Shown here piece by piece: positions 51,781 to 60,171 of a stretch of 64,000 nucleotides of DNA (within the stretch, counting starts at the first letter, position 1; each line of letters opens with the position of its first letter). The stretch is from contig CBDAPV010000002.1 of the NCBI GenBank assembly GCA_965198715.1, positions 248,001-312,000 of the forward strand. The letters are read 5' to 3'. The notes beneath the pieces are model-generated. The model searched no databases. It was not told where the DNA came from and saw nothing but the letters and a program-made list of their open reading frames with translations. The DNA is from RH-AL1 sp965198715 (lineage in GTDB: Bacteria; Pseudomonadota; Alphaproteobacteria; Rhizobiales; Beijerinckiaceae). Made by a program: the position numbers and the translations under genes.

Positions 51781-53034
51781 CTACTGGTATCCTTTGGGGA
51801 AGGGGTTCGGCTCGATCAGTTCGGACGTGTAGACGATGTCAAACTGGCCATTGAGCTTGGCGCGACCGACGCGGGTCTGCGACCAGAGGTGATGGTTGGG
51901 ATGGATCTTGACGTAACCTTCCGGCGCGTTCTTGAACTCGATGCCCGGTGAGGCGGCGGCGATCTTGTCGATATCGAAGCTCCCGGCCTTCTCGGCGGTG
52001 AACTTCCAAAGCCAAGGACCAAGATAGGCCGCCTGGGTGACGTCGCCGATCACGGTCTTCTCGCCCCACATTTTCTTGAAGGCGGCGACAAACTCGTGGT
52101 TCGGCTTGCTGTCGATCGACTGGAAGTACTTCATGCAGGCGTAGGCCCCGGCAATGTTGTCACCGCCGATGCCGTCGATCTCGTCCTCGGTGACCGAGAT
52201 CGTCATCAGCGTCTGCTTTGAGAGGTCGATGCCCGCTGCCTTGAGCTGCTTGTAGAAGGCGACATTGGAGCCACCCACCACGGTGGTGAAGATCACGTCC
52301 GGCTTCTTCAGCTTGATCTTGTTGATGACGGAATTGAACTGGGTGTGGCCGAGCGGGAAATAGTCTTCGCCGACGACCTTCTGCTTCAGGACGTTCTCGA
52401 TATGCTTGCGAGCGATCTTGTTGGAGGTCCGCGGCCAGATGTAGTCCGAGCCAATGAGATAGTAGCTTTTGGGCTTCTTCTCCTTTTCGACCCAGTTGAG
52501 GCCGGCGAGAATCTGCTGCGTCGCCTCTTGGCCGGTGTAGATCACGTTCTTCGATTGCTCGAGACCCTCGTAGAAGGTCGGATAGTAGAGCATGCCGTTG
52601 TACTGTTCGAAGACCGGCAGCACGGCCTTTCGAGAGGCTGAGGTCCAGCAGCCGAATACCGCCGCACACTTGTCGTTGACCAGCAATTTCTTGGCCTTCT
52701 CGGCAAAGGTCGGCCAATCGCTGGCGCCGTCCTCCTGAATGATCTTGATCTGCCTGCCGAGCACGCCGCCGGCGGCATTGATCTGGGAGATCGCAAGCTT
52801 CTCGGCCTCGATCGAACCGGTTTCGGAAATTGCCATCGTGCCGGTGGCCGAGTGCAGGATGCCGACGGTCACGCTATCGTCGGTCACCGCGAGGCCGGTC
52901 GCGTCCACGGCGGAGGTCGCTGGCGCAGCAAACCCCGGGGTGGCGACGAGGGTGCTCGCCGAAAGCGCGGCCATGCCTTTGAGCACCTGGCGCCTCAGAA
53001 GGGGCACCCGATTGCGATCATCGTTATCTGACAT
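51781..53034 (-). CDS. Urea/short-chain amide ABC transporter binding protein, copy 2
   Basis: 417 residues, start MSDNDDRNRVPLLRRQVLKG at 53034. It has a twin-Arg-like leader and the same landmarks as copy 1 (VTVGILHSATGTMAISETGS, AEKLAISQINAAGG, VLPVFEQYNGMLYYPTFYEG), ending identically in NPFPKGYQ. The two proteins are close paralogues along their whole length, differing most in the leader and in the lobe around residues 280-340. No second set of permeases is present, so both may feed UrtBCDE with different ligands. Confidence 0.9.
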   Translation of the reverse strand: MSDNDDRNRVPLLRRQVLKGMAALSASTLVATPGFAAPATSAVDATGLAVTDDSVTVGILHSATGTMAISETGSIEAEKLAISQINAAGGVLGRQIKIIQEDGASDWPTFAEKAKKLLVNDKCAAVFGCWTSASRKAVLPVFEQYNGMLYYPTFYEGLEQSKNVIYTGQEATQQILAGLNWVEKEKKPKSYYLIGSDYIWPRTSNKIARKHIENVLKQKVVGEDYFPLGHTQFNSVINKIKLKKPDVIFTTVVGGSNVAFYKQLKAAGIDLSKQTLMTISVTEDEIDGIGGDNIAGAYACMKYFQSIDSKPNHEFVAAFKKMWGEKTVIGDVTQAAYLGPWLWKFTAEKAGSFDIDKIAAASPGIEFKNAPEGYVKIHPNHHLWSQTRVGRAKLNGQFDIVYTSELIEPNPFPKGYQ

Positions 53035-53107
53035 GGATCCCCCTGGAAGTCCGATCCGGCATGCGCCGAAGACGCCGCACCATGGCGACACGGCCTCGGA
53101 GGGAAAA

Positions 53108-53123
53108 TACGTAGGACCACGTA
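53108..53123 (-). promoter_or_regulatory. Palindromic operator candidate upstream of binding protein 2
   Basis: TACGTAGGACCACGTA, 73 bases before the start codon, matching the copy at 50118 at 14 of 16 positions. ACCATGGCG at 53079-53087 lies at the same distance from it as in the other copy. Sequence between these two elements is not conserved, which argues for selection on the sites rather than a recent simple duplication. Confidence 0.65.
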
Positions 53124-53281
53124 TGCCGCCGACGAACAGGGCTGCTAAGCAGCACCGCAGCGCGCGCACCTCTGATCCAGTACGCGCGAGGGCCAGCCCG
53201 GCCCACGGTACATCGCCTTTCGCGCACGCTTGTTATGCGGATCTTCTGGTTGGACGAGCATCGAGTATAGTTGGACGTTAG

Positions 53282-53580
53282 CGAGTCGATCGCGTCAGGC
53301 GCGATTACAATAAGGCGGTCGCCAACCAGACGATCGAGAATTTTGCGCTCCGTCTCACGGCGAAGCGAGCGCCGCAATGGTCGGCGGCGAAGGTCGGTAA
53401 CACTGTGCTCGGCGCCGTGTCCTTCCTCGCTCTTGATGCGATCGGCGGCAGCATCACGCTGAACTATGGTTCATCAACGCCAGCGTCGCGATCATCGGCG
53501 AGCAGGTCGATGATCTCCGCTTCCTTCCCGAGCGCCGTGAGAAACCGCCAGCGTGGTGGCTCGCGCTGGTCTCGGCCGGA
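53282..53580 (+). pseudogene. Frameshifted remnant, possibly of a membrane protein
   Basis: One frame reads DYNKAVANQTIENFALRLT, then VGNTVLGAVSFLALDAIGGS and ITLNYG up to about 53468. The neighbouring frame continues FINASVAIIGEQVDDLRFLP to about 53580. Joined, this looks like a coherent piece with two hydrophobic stretches, but neither end has a start or family-like terminus. Identity unknown. Confidence 0.35.
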
Positions 53581-53598
53581 CCGGGGCGCTTGCTCGCG

Positions 53599-54555
53599 CT
53601 ACGCTGCCTTCTGCAACCGCGAAGACACTTGCTCGCGCAGCGTCTGCAGGTCCGCCGCGAACAGCCGGATGCCATCGGCGAGCTTCTCCGTCGCCATCGC
53701 ATCCATGTTCATCATGAGACGGAAGGTCTTCTCGTCCATATGGATCTTGGCTGGCGCGTACTTGGCGGCTTTTTCCGGATCCATCTTGCGGACAAGCTCG
53801 CCGTGGTCGTCGGCGAGCTTCTTCAGCAGATCGGGTGAGATGGTGAGGCGGTCGCAGCCGGCCAGCTCCTCGATCTCGCCGATGTTGCGGAACGAGGCGC
53901 CCATGACGACGGTCTTGATGCCGTGGCCCTTGTAGTAGGCGTAGATCTCGTTGACCGACTTGACGCCCGGGTCTTCGGCCGGAGCAAAGTCGCGGCCCAC
54001 CTTGGCCTTGTAGAAGTCCATGATGCGGCCGACGAAAGGCGAGATGAGGAACGCGCCGGCGTCGGCGGCGGCGATGGCCTGCGCCAGCGAGAAGATCAGC
54101 GTCATATTGCAGTCGATCCCCTCCTTCTGAAGGATGTCGACGGCGCGGATGCCCTCCCAGGTCGAGGCGACCTTGATGAGGATGCGGCTCTTGTCGATGC
54201 CGCGCGAGGCGTAGTCGGCGATGATCGCGCGGGCCTTTTCGACGGTGGCCTCGGTGTCGAAGGAGAGGTCGGCGTCGACTTCGGTCGAGACGCGGCCGGG
54301 CACAACCTTGGTCAGCTCGGCGCCGAAGTTGACGGCTATGCGGTCCGTGACCTGGCTTGTGTGCGCCTTGTGCGAATGACCCCACACCACGGCTTCCTCA
54401 ATGAGGCGGTCGTAGTTCGAGAGCTTGGCGGCCTTGAGGATCAGCGAGGGGTTGGTTGTGGAATCGGTGACGCCGAAGGCGGCGAGGTTCTCGAAATCCC
54501 CGGAATCGGAGACGACGGTGGTCATCGTCTTGAGCTGGTCGAGCTTGGAGGGCAT
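53599..54555 (-). CDS. tal: Transaldolase
   Basis: 318 residues, start MPSKLDQLKTMTTVVSDSGD, the classical TalB N-terminus. The Schiff-base Lys is in ILIKVASTWEGIRA; TDSTTNPSLILKAA, NMTLIFSLAQAIAAADAGA and ISPFVGRIMDFYK are conserved. It transfers dihydroxyacetone units between sugar phosphates in the non-oxidative pentose phosphate pathway. Single gene by context; folK lies 127 bases upstream on the same strand. Confidence 0.95.
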   Translation of the reverse strand: MPSKLDQLKTMTTVVSDSGDFENLAAFGVTDSTTNPSLILKAAKLSNYDRLIEEAVVWGHSHKAHTSQVTDRIAVNFGAELTKVVPGRVSTEVDADLSFDTEATVEKARAIIADYASRGIDKSRILIKVASTWEGIRAVDILQKEGIDCNMTLIFSLAQAIAAADAGAFLISPFVGRIMDFYKAKVGRDFAPAEDPGVKSVNEIYAYYKGHGIKTVVMGASFRNIGEIEELAGCDRLTISPDLLKKLADDHGELVRKMDPEKAAKYAPAKIHMDEKTFRLMMNMDAMATEKLADGIRLFAADLQTLREQVSSRLQKAA

Positions 54556-54682
54556 GAGCTTCCCTTTCGTCGCGTCTAGCGATAATGGCCGAGCGCCGCG
54601 CGGCAAGCGCTGGCCTTGCTGTGGCAAACGCGACCCGGCGCCGCATCGTTGCATGGGCGGCATCGGCAACCATCCTGCAAGA

Positions 54683-55183
54683 TCACGGCCGCGGACCGCT
54701 CCACCACGGGGCGACGCCCGATCGATCCACTCCAGCGGCGGCGTCGCCCACGCGGCGGCCGGCGATGACGAGGTCCGGCGCGATCTCTGCCAGCGGCACC
54801 AGCACGAAGGCGCGCTCGAAGAGGCTGCGGTGCGGGATGACGAGGTCGGGTGCCTTCTCCGCCACGCCGGCGTAGAAGAGGATGTCGATGTCGATGGCGC
54901 GCGGGCCCCAGCGCTCGCCCTCAAGGCGGCCGAGCAGGACCTCCACTGCCTTGATCTCGGCGAGCAGCGCGCGAGGCGCGAGGTCAGTGGTGCCGAGCGC
55001 GCAGGCGTTGGCGAAGTCGGGCTGGGCTACCGGTCCCCAAGGCGCGGTGCGGTAGAGCGAGGAGACCGCCTCAACGCGCACATGGCCGCGCCCGCGCAGC
55101 ACGGCATAGGCGCGCGCGATGGTGGCCTCGGGATCGCCGAGGTTGCCGCCGAGGCCGAGGCCGATCGCGGTCCAGTCAGCCAT
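54683..55183 (-). CDS. folK: 2-amino-4-hydroxy-6-hydroxymethyldihydropteridine pyrophosphokinase
   Basis: 166 residues. HPPK motifs: GLGGNLGDPEATIARA at the N-terminus, SSLYRTAPWGPVAQPDFANA, and RWGPRAIDIDILFY with the magnesium-binding Asp pair. It activates the pterin for condensation with p-aminobenzoate by FolP. Its start overlaps the folP stop by 8 bases, so the genes are coupled. Confidence 0.94.
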   Translation of the reverse strand: MADWTAIGLGLGGNLGDPEATIARAYAVLRGRGHVRVEAVSSLYRTAPWGPVAQPDFANACALGTTDLAPRALLAEIKAVEVLLGRLEGERWGPRAIDIDILFYAGVAEKAPDLVIPHRSLFERAFVLVPLAEIAPDLVIAGRRVGDAAAGVDRSGVAPWWSGPRP

Positions 55184-56027
55184 CGGCGATGGCCCGCGTG
55201 ACCGTAATGGCGTCGCGGTGCTCGGCGCAATCGTGCACGCGCAGCACGCTCGCCCCGTGCGCGAGCGCGGCGAGGTTGGCCGCCAGCGTGCCGACCAGGC
55301 GATCCTCGACCCGCCGTGCCCCGATCAGCGCGGCGAACAGCGACTTGCGCGAACACCCCACCAGCACCGGCAGGCCGTAGGTCCGCCGCAGCGCGGCGAT
55401 GCCGACGCCGAGCGCGCGGATATTCTGCGCCTTGCTCTTGCCAAAGCCAACGCCGGGATCGAGCAGGATGTTTTCGCGCGGAATGCCGGCCGAGTCGGCG
55501 AGGGCGAGCGAGCGGTCGAAGAAGCGGCGCATGGCATCGATCACGTCCTCCGCCTGGTCGAGGCCGGCGTGATTATGCATCAGCACGACGCCGGCCTCGG
55601 TCTCGGCGACGACCTCCGCCATCCCCGGGTCGCCCTGCAGCCCCCACTGATCGTTGACGAGCGCCGCACCGGCCTCGAGCGCCATCCGGGCCACGGCGGC
55701 CTTGGTGGTATCGATCGAGACGGGCACGTCGAGCGCCGTCACGATGGCGGCCAGGACCGGGCGTAGCCGCGCCAGCTCATCAGCCTCCGCCACCGGGGCG
55801 TGGCCGGGCCGGGTGGATTCGGCGCCGAGATCGACGATCGCCGCGCCGCCGACGACGTGCCGGCGCGCCTCGGCCAGCGCCGCTTCGGGCGAGACGAAGC
55901 GGCCGCCGTCGGAGAAGGAATCCGGCGTCGTGTTGACGATGCCCATGAGCTGCGGGCCCATGAGCTGCGGCCCGGTGGCGAGCGCCGCGAAGAAGCCGTT
56001 GCGCTTGCGACGCGCCGCCTCGCGCAC
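55176..56027 (-). CDS. folP: Dihydropteroate synthase
   Basis: 283 residues, GTG start at 56027. DHPS motifs: MGIVNTTPDSFSDGG, AAIVDLGAESTRPGH, SIDTTKAAVARMALEAGA, LLDPGVGFGKSKAQN and CSRKSLFAALIGAR. It joins the pterin pyrophosphate to p-aminobenzoate. The segment before the core carries a tandem duplication, GPQLMGPQLMG, encoded by two near-identical 15-base copies at about 55947-55976. It starts within 3 bases of the end of the upstream fusion gene. Confidence 0.93.
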   Translation of the reverse strand: MREAARRKRNGFFAALATGPQLMGPQLMGIVNTTPDSFSDGGRFVSPEAALAEARRHVVGGAAIVDLGAESTRPGHAPVAEADELARLRPVLAAIVTALDVPVSIDTTKAAVARMALEAGAALVNDQWGLQGDPGMAEVVAETEAGVVLMHNHAGLDQAEDVIDAMRRFFDRSLALADSAGIPRENILLDPGVGFGKSKAQNIRALGVGIAALRRTYGLPVLVGCSRKSLFAALIGARRVEDRLVGTLAANLAALAHGASVLRVHDCAEHRDAITVTRAIADG

Positions 56028-57041
56028 CTAGGCCGGCCTGTGGCGAGTGATGGCGATGCCGACGGCGCCGTCGATCACGTCGAGCTTCTCGACCTTGATC
56101 GTGACGGTAACGATCCCGGAATGGGCGAGGAGCGAGGCGGCGACCTCCTCGGCCAGCGTCTCGACGAAGGCGACGTGGCCGCGCTCGGCCAGCACGCGTA
56201 TCGTCTCGAGGATGACGTCGTAGGAGAAGACGTCGCGCATGTCCCGCGGCGGCCCGGCGCGGCGTGCCACCTCGGCCTCGACGCTGAAGCGCACGCGCTG
56301 GCGCGCGCGCTCCTCGGCCTGATAGGCGCCGATCGAGAGCGCCACCACGAAGTCGCGCACGAAGATCGTGTCGCGCACGCTCGTGCCCTCCTGCTCCGCC
56401 TCGGTGACGCCCTCGCGCGGGATAAGGGCGCGGATGGCGTCGAGGAGGTGCGGCAGCAGCTTGCCGTCGGCCTTGTGGTTGCTGCGCACCGCCGTGTCGA
56501 AGCCGAGCACGTCGGGCTGCAGCAGCAGCAGCCGGGCGATGTCGGGCGCCTCGAGGCCACCGGAGAAGCCGAAGGGCAGGCCGCTCGAGCGGCAGGCATC
56601 GGCCAGCGCCGCGAGCTGGGCGATGCCTGCGCGGTCGAATAGCCGGGCGGCGCGCCCGCTCTCGATCATGACGCGCTCGACTCGGTGGCGCACGCGCTGC
56701 AGCGCCTCGGCGGTGTCGGGCGCGACGGTGAGCCGTGCCACGGCGGCGAGCTTGGCCGGGCGTTCGGCGTCGACCACAGGGATCGAGGAGGGCGAGGCGT
56801 CGATCGTCATCGCCAGTTCGTCGGCGCCGACCGAGAGCGCGGCCTCCACCACGTCGACGGCGAACGCCAGGCCGTCGAGGCTGAGCCGAAGCGTCGCGGG
56901 ACAGGCGAGGCGGACGGCACGCGCGGCCGCAAGGTCGGGATCGCGGACATGATCGAGCCGCAGCTCGACGATGTCGAAGCCGGCGGCGGTCGCCACCGCG
57001 GCTTCTCCGGCATCGGCGACGCGGACGAGGAGTTGGGTCAC
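56028..57041 (-). CDS. folB: Fusion of MfnB-like domain and dihydroneopterin aldolase
   Basis: 337 residues in two domains. Residues 1-205 look like the UPF0264/(5-formylfuran-3-yl)methyl phosphate synthase family: VRVADAGEAAVATAAGFDIV at the start and SSGLPFGFSGGLEAPDIARL with PDVLGFDTAVRSNH later. However, the Lys that normally follows DIVD is absent (VELRLDH), so catalysis is doubtful. Residues 220-337 are FolB: VRDFVVALSIGAYQAEERAR, SYDVILETIRVLAERGHV and ETLAEEVAASLLAH. FolB makes 6-hydroxymethyl-dihydropterin, the substrate of the following folK and folP. The fusion hints at a methanopterin/methanofuran-type link or a regulatory domain. Confidence 0.82.
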   Translation of the reverse strand: MTQLLVRVADAGEAAVATAAGFDIVELRLDHVRDPDLAAARAVRLACPATLRLSLDGLAFAVDVVEAALSVGADELAMTIDASPSSIPVVDAERPAKLAAVARLTVAPDTAEALQRVRHRVERVMIESGRAARLFDRAGIAQLAALADACRSSGLPFGFSGGLEAPDIARLLLLQPDVLGFDTAVRSNHKADGKLLPHLLDAIRALIPREGVTEAEQEGTSVRDTIFVRDFVVALSIGAYQAEERARQRVRFSVEAEVARRAGPPRDMRDVFSYDVILETIRVLAERGHVAFVETLAEEVAASLLAHSGIVTVTIKVEKLDVIDGAVGIAITRHRPA

Positions 57042-57145
57042 CGGCGGCGGCCCCCGGCGGCCGCGACGGTCGGGGAGGGAATGGATCGGAGAGGCATGGG
57101 GCGAGCCTCATAGCCGAGAACGCGATGGTGGTCCAAGCCGGCCTT

Positions 57146-57862
57146 CTACGTCGGGGCGTGGAGGCGCAACCAGAGATACCATCCGATCGCGCCGACGATC
57201 ATGAAGAAGGCGATCGCGCCGAGGAGGTCGATGAGGAAGGCGAACACGATGCCGGCCCAGCGCAGGGGTGGGGCTCGCCTCGCCACGGGCTTCGGCGCCG
57301 CCACGAGAGACGCCGCCGGAGGGAGCCCAGCCTCTCGCCGCGGATCGGGTGCAGCATCCCGACGTACCGGCGCCGTGATCTTGGATGAACCCGCACCGGC
57401 GCGGGCGCGAGCGTCGGAGGCAAGCGCCTTGTCCCGCTCGAGCAGCCTCCGGGCGACGTAGTCGGTCACGGCATCGACCATCGTCTCGAGCGACTCGCTT
57501 TCCGCCAAGCGGATGCGGCCGTGCCGCGTGTCCTGCTGCAGAATGTAGCTGCGCGCGTCGCGCGCCATCTCGACGAAGCCGATCATGTCGATGAACAGGC
57601 GCGGCTCGGAACTCGGCACCAGCGCGATGTCGAAGATGTCGACGTCGGCCGGGATCTGGGCCACGAGCGGTTGCAGCGCATCTTGAAGGAGCTCGAGACG
57701 ACCGAGACGCGCCGCGCGAAGCTCGGCACGCGCACCGGCACGCTCCGCATCGTCGGCGCGGGCGCGCCTCATCGCCAGCTTCAGCGTGTCGACGGCGGCG
57801 GCCGGATGATCCGGCAAAGATGCCGTCTCATCCGGAGAGAAGGGCGGAACAGTCTGAGTCAT
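57146..57862 (-). CDS. Hypothetical protein with C-terminal membrane helix
   Basis: 238 residues. An N-terminal helical part carries LQDALQPLVAQIPADVDIFD, followed by a beta-rich segment LFIDMIGFVEMARDARSYIL and a helix SLETMVDAVTDYVARRLLER. A Pro/Ala/Arg-rich linker leads to one or two C-terminal hydrophobic helices (LRWAGIVFAFLIDLLGAIAF, IVGAIGWYLWLRL). This architecture recurs as an unnamed protein in the order. GGAAGGG precedes the start. Function unknown; membrane-anchored with a cytosolic front domain. Confidence 0.7.
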   Translation of the reverse strand: MTQTVPPFSPDETASLPDHPAAAVDTLKLAMRRARADDAERAGARAELRAARLGRLELLQDALQPLVAQIPADVDIFDIALVPSSEPRLFIDMIGFVEMARDARSYILQQDTRHGRIRLAESESLETMVDAVTDYVARRLLERDKALASDARARAGAGSSKITAPVRRDAAPDPRREAGLPPAASLVAAPKPVARRAPPLRWAGIVFAFLIDLLGAIAFFMIVGAIGWYLWLRLHAPT

Positions 57863-58038
57863 GCCGAGCGACCCTTCCGCACCCCGAGCGCGCCAGCCTA
57901 TGCCGAGACGCCTACGGGATCACGCCCTTTGAAGACTAGAGCATCGAACGATTATCGAGAGTCGCTTCGCGACACTTATGTGCGTGTCCTCGCTACGTTT
58001 TCTTTGTTTGGAGCAAGTCCGCAACCGCGGACATTGCT

Positions 58039-59013
58039 CTAGGCCTGCTGGATGGCTGATAGCATCCAAGCCTGGGTGCCGGCGCCGGTGGGTCGTGTGA
58101 AGGTCCAGACTTCCGTCACGTTCTGCGGCGTGGTAGCATTGCCTGAGACGACCTGGTTGGACCGCTGGTCCAGTGTGACGTCGATAAGCGAGAAGCGCAT
58201 CGCGACGGTGGCGTAGTCGCTGTTGCCCTCGCGCCATGCTTCCGAGAGATCGCCACTCACGAGACGGACGTCGCTGATCCTGTTCACAACGCCCTGGCGC
58301 TGGTTGCCAGCCAACTCCTGCTCGAAATTGCCGACCATCTCTGCCGTCGCGACGCGCCGGAGCGCTGCCATATCGCCGCTCGAGTAGGCTGCCTGGCTGT
58401 CGACGAGACGACGCTCGAAAGCCTGATAGTCGTCCGGACCGATGGTGATCGGCACGCCCGTGGGCCGGGCAGGGCCTGAAGGGGGCTGGGCGCTGCCGCC
58501 GCCGAAGGAGGTGCCGCCGAACATGCTTCCGCCGCCAGAGCCGCTGAATGCCGGCTGGCGGTTGCGGAAGAAGCCCATGATGAAGCGGAACGCCAAGTAG
58601 AGCAGGCCGACCTGCAGAAGGAGGCCGATGAGCGAGAACCCGCCTCCGAGACCACCCGTGAAGCCGCCGCCGAACAGCATGCCGAACAGCCCGGCGCCGA
58701 GGAAGCCGCCGAGCAAACCACGGCCGAACCCGCCGCCGCCGAATAAACCGGGGCGCGCGCCACCGAAGCTCGACCCGCCATTATTGAACGGCGCTGCCGT
58801 CTGCGAACGCTCAATCGGCGACATACGCGGCGCCGTCGGCGTCGCAGACGGCATGGAGAAGGTCCGGCCGCCACGGCTGCCGAAGGATCCGCCGCCTCCA
58901 AGACGAGCGTCGGCGATCGTAGGTGCGAGCGTGGCGCCGGCCAACGCGATCGCGCCAATCACGGCGAAGGCGCGCGAGCTGCGGAAAAAGGAGTGGGGAA
59001 CGCGGGTCGACAT
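58039..59013 (-). CDS. Tim44-like domain protein
   Basis: 324 residues. Start MSTRVPHSFFRSSRAFAVIG at 59013 begins a signal peptide; the region up to about 110 is Gly/Phe-rich (GGGGFGRGLLGGFLGAGLFG), then one membrane helix (LLLQVGLLYLAFRFIMGFF). The C-terminal 150 residues are Tim44/MRP-L45-like: ITIGPDDYQAFERRLVDSQ, LRRVATAEMVGNFEQELAGN and TEVWTFTRPTGAG. Bacterial members (TimA-like) are envelope proteins of unclear function. A longer open frame to 59325 is not supported. Confidence 0.85.
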   Translation of the reverse strand: MSTRVPHSFFRSSRAFAVIGAIALAGATLAPTIADARLGGGGSFGSRGGRTFSMPSATPTAPRMSPIERSQTAAPFNNGGSSFGGARPGLFGGGGFGRGLLGGFLGAGLFGMLFGGGFTGGLGGGFSLIGLLLQVGLLYLAFRFIMGFFRNRQPAFSGSGGGSMFGGTSFGGGSAQPPSGPARPTGVPITIGPDDYQAFERRLVDSQAAYSSGDMAALRRVATAEMVGNFEQELAGNQRQGVVNRISDVRLVSGDLSEAWREGNSDYATVAMRFSLIDVTLDQRSNQVVSGNATTPQNVTEVWTFTRPTGAGTQAWMLSAIQQA

Positions 59014-59200
59014 GGACGGTCCTGGAGGTGGCGATGCTGGCTGCACCGGCGGTATATGGGGGTGCTCCAGCCGTCGCGCAAAAGGGCGATTGCGAGAACC
59101 CATCCCGAGCGCCTGTCGTTGCGAAGGCGCGCCAGGCGGCCCTGGCGCTTCACGTCGTTGGTAAGCTCGTGCCCGCTCGCGACGAGGGACGATCGGCGTT

Positions 59201-59998
59201 CTACCGGGCCGCCTTCGGCAGTCGGCGCTTCCAGCGCTCGCCGGGCCGGAGGCCTTCGCGCTTCCAATTGAACTTCTCGGTGCGGCTGCGCAATCGAGGC
59301 AGCGGCGGCTCACCGTCCACCGCATCGACTACGACGAGGTGCGCGCCGGTCTTGTCGTGATCCGGCTCGCTGAAGAAAGACATCGCATCGACCACCGGCG
59401 ATGGAGCCGCCGGCAAGGCCGACACCGTCACAGCGGCCGGCCGCTCGATCGGTACCGCCCAATCGTCGCCCGCGACAATCTTCGGCTTGTTCTTGGATCC
59501 CGGTTTGCGGCCGCGTCGCTTGGGCGCGCGCTCCGCCTCGAGAGCGGCAAAACGATCCTCCGCAGGCGGCTCGATCGCCTGGAGGATGCGCCGAGGAGCC
59601 GATGCAGCATGCCGATCGGCCTGCTCGCTCGCCTCACCGAAATCCTCTTCTGCGAATACCTCCCTGGTGATGTCGTCGGCAGGATTCCGGAACGCCGAGG
59701 CGGCTTGCGATGCCGAGGAGGTCTGCGACAATGTCCGCAGCTCGGGATCACCGACCGATCCCTTGTGTTGCGCCGGCTCGGCCTTGGAGGGTGAGGCATC
59801 GAAGAGCGCGTCCGCCGCACGCAAGGCGGCCTCGTAGGAATTATCCTGCCCGTCGCCGTGGAACATCTTCTCGGCTTCCGCGAACCGGCTGCGCGGTGCT
59901 TGCACCTCCTGCTGAAGATCGCCCGAAGGATGGAGGTCTTTGCTGCGGCGAGGGCTGCCGCGGTATTCCGTAACGAAAGGCTTGACCTGACGACGCAT
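59201..59998 (-). CDS. AT-hook-like basic protein of unknown function
   Basis: 265 residues, start MRRQVKPFVTEYRGSPRRSK at 59998. Mostly low complexity. Central RAPKRRGRKPGSKNKPKIV holds an R-G-R-K-P core like an AT-hook that inserts in the minor groove of AT-rich DNA. The C-terminal block REGLRPGERWKRRLPKAA is basic. Both ends are sequence-specific rather than random, and a protein of this layout is seen in other Hyphomicrobiales. A nucleoid-associated or regulatory role is inferred. It is divergent from yqeY. Confidence 0.7.
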   Translation of the reverse strand: MRRQVKPFVTEYRGSPRRSKDLHPSGDLQQEVQAPRSRFAEAEKMFHGDGQDNSYEAALRAADALFDASPSKAEPAQHKGSVGDPELRTLSQTSSASQAASAFRNPADDITREVFAEEDFGEASEQADRHAASAPRRILQAIEPPAEDRFAALEAERAPKRRGRKPGSKNKPKIVAGDDWAVPIERPAAVTVSALPAAPSPVVDAMSFFSEPDHDKTGAHLVVVDAVDGEPPLPRLRSRTEKFNWKREGLRPGERWKRRLPKAAR

Positions 59999-60171
59999 CT
60001 TGTTCTCGTCGAACTGAAATAGCGGTGGAGCCGAGCAAAGAAAGCCAGCTCGACTCAAAGCTTAGACCTCCTTGCGCGGCAATTCTAGGACTTGTACAGG
60101 CGCGATTGCAAATGGGTAAAGCTTGCTGTGAAAAGCCCGTCCGCGCAGCCGGCGACCGAGAGCGAGACACC

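Larger units (their letters stand above)
53035..53598. other. Upstream region of the amide cluster plus decayed sequence
   Basis: The left half holds the operator candidate at 53108-53123. 53282-53580 contains a frameshifted plus-strand coding remnant, described separately. No intact gene is seen. Confidence 0.55.
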
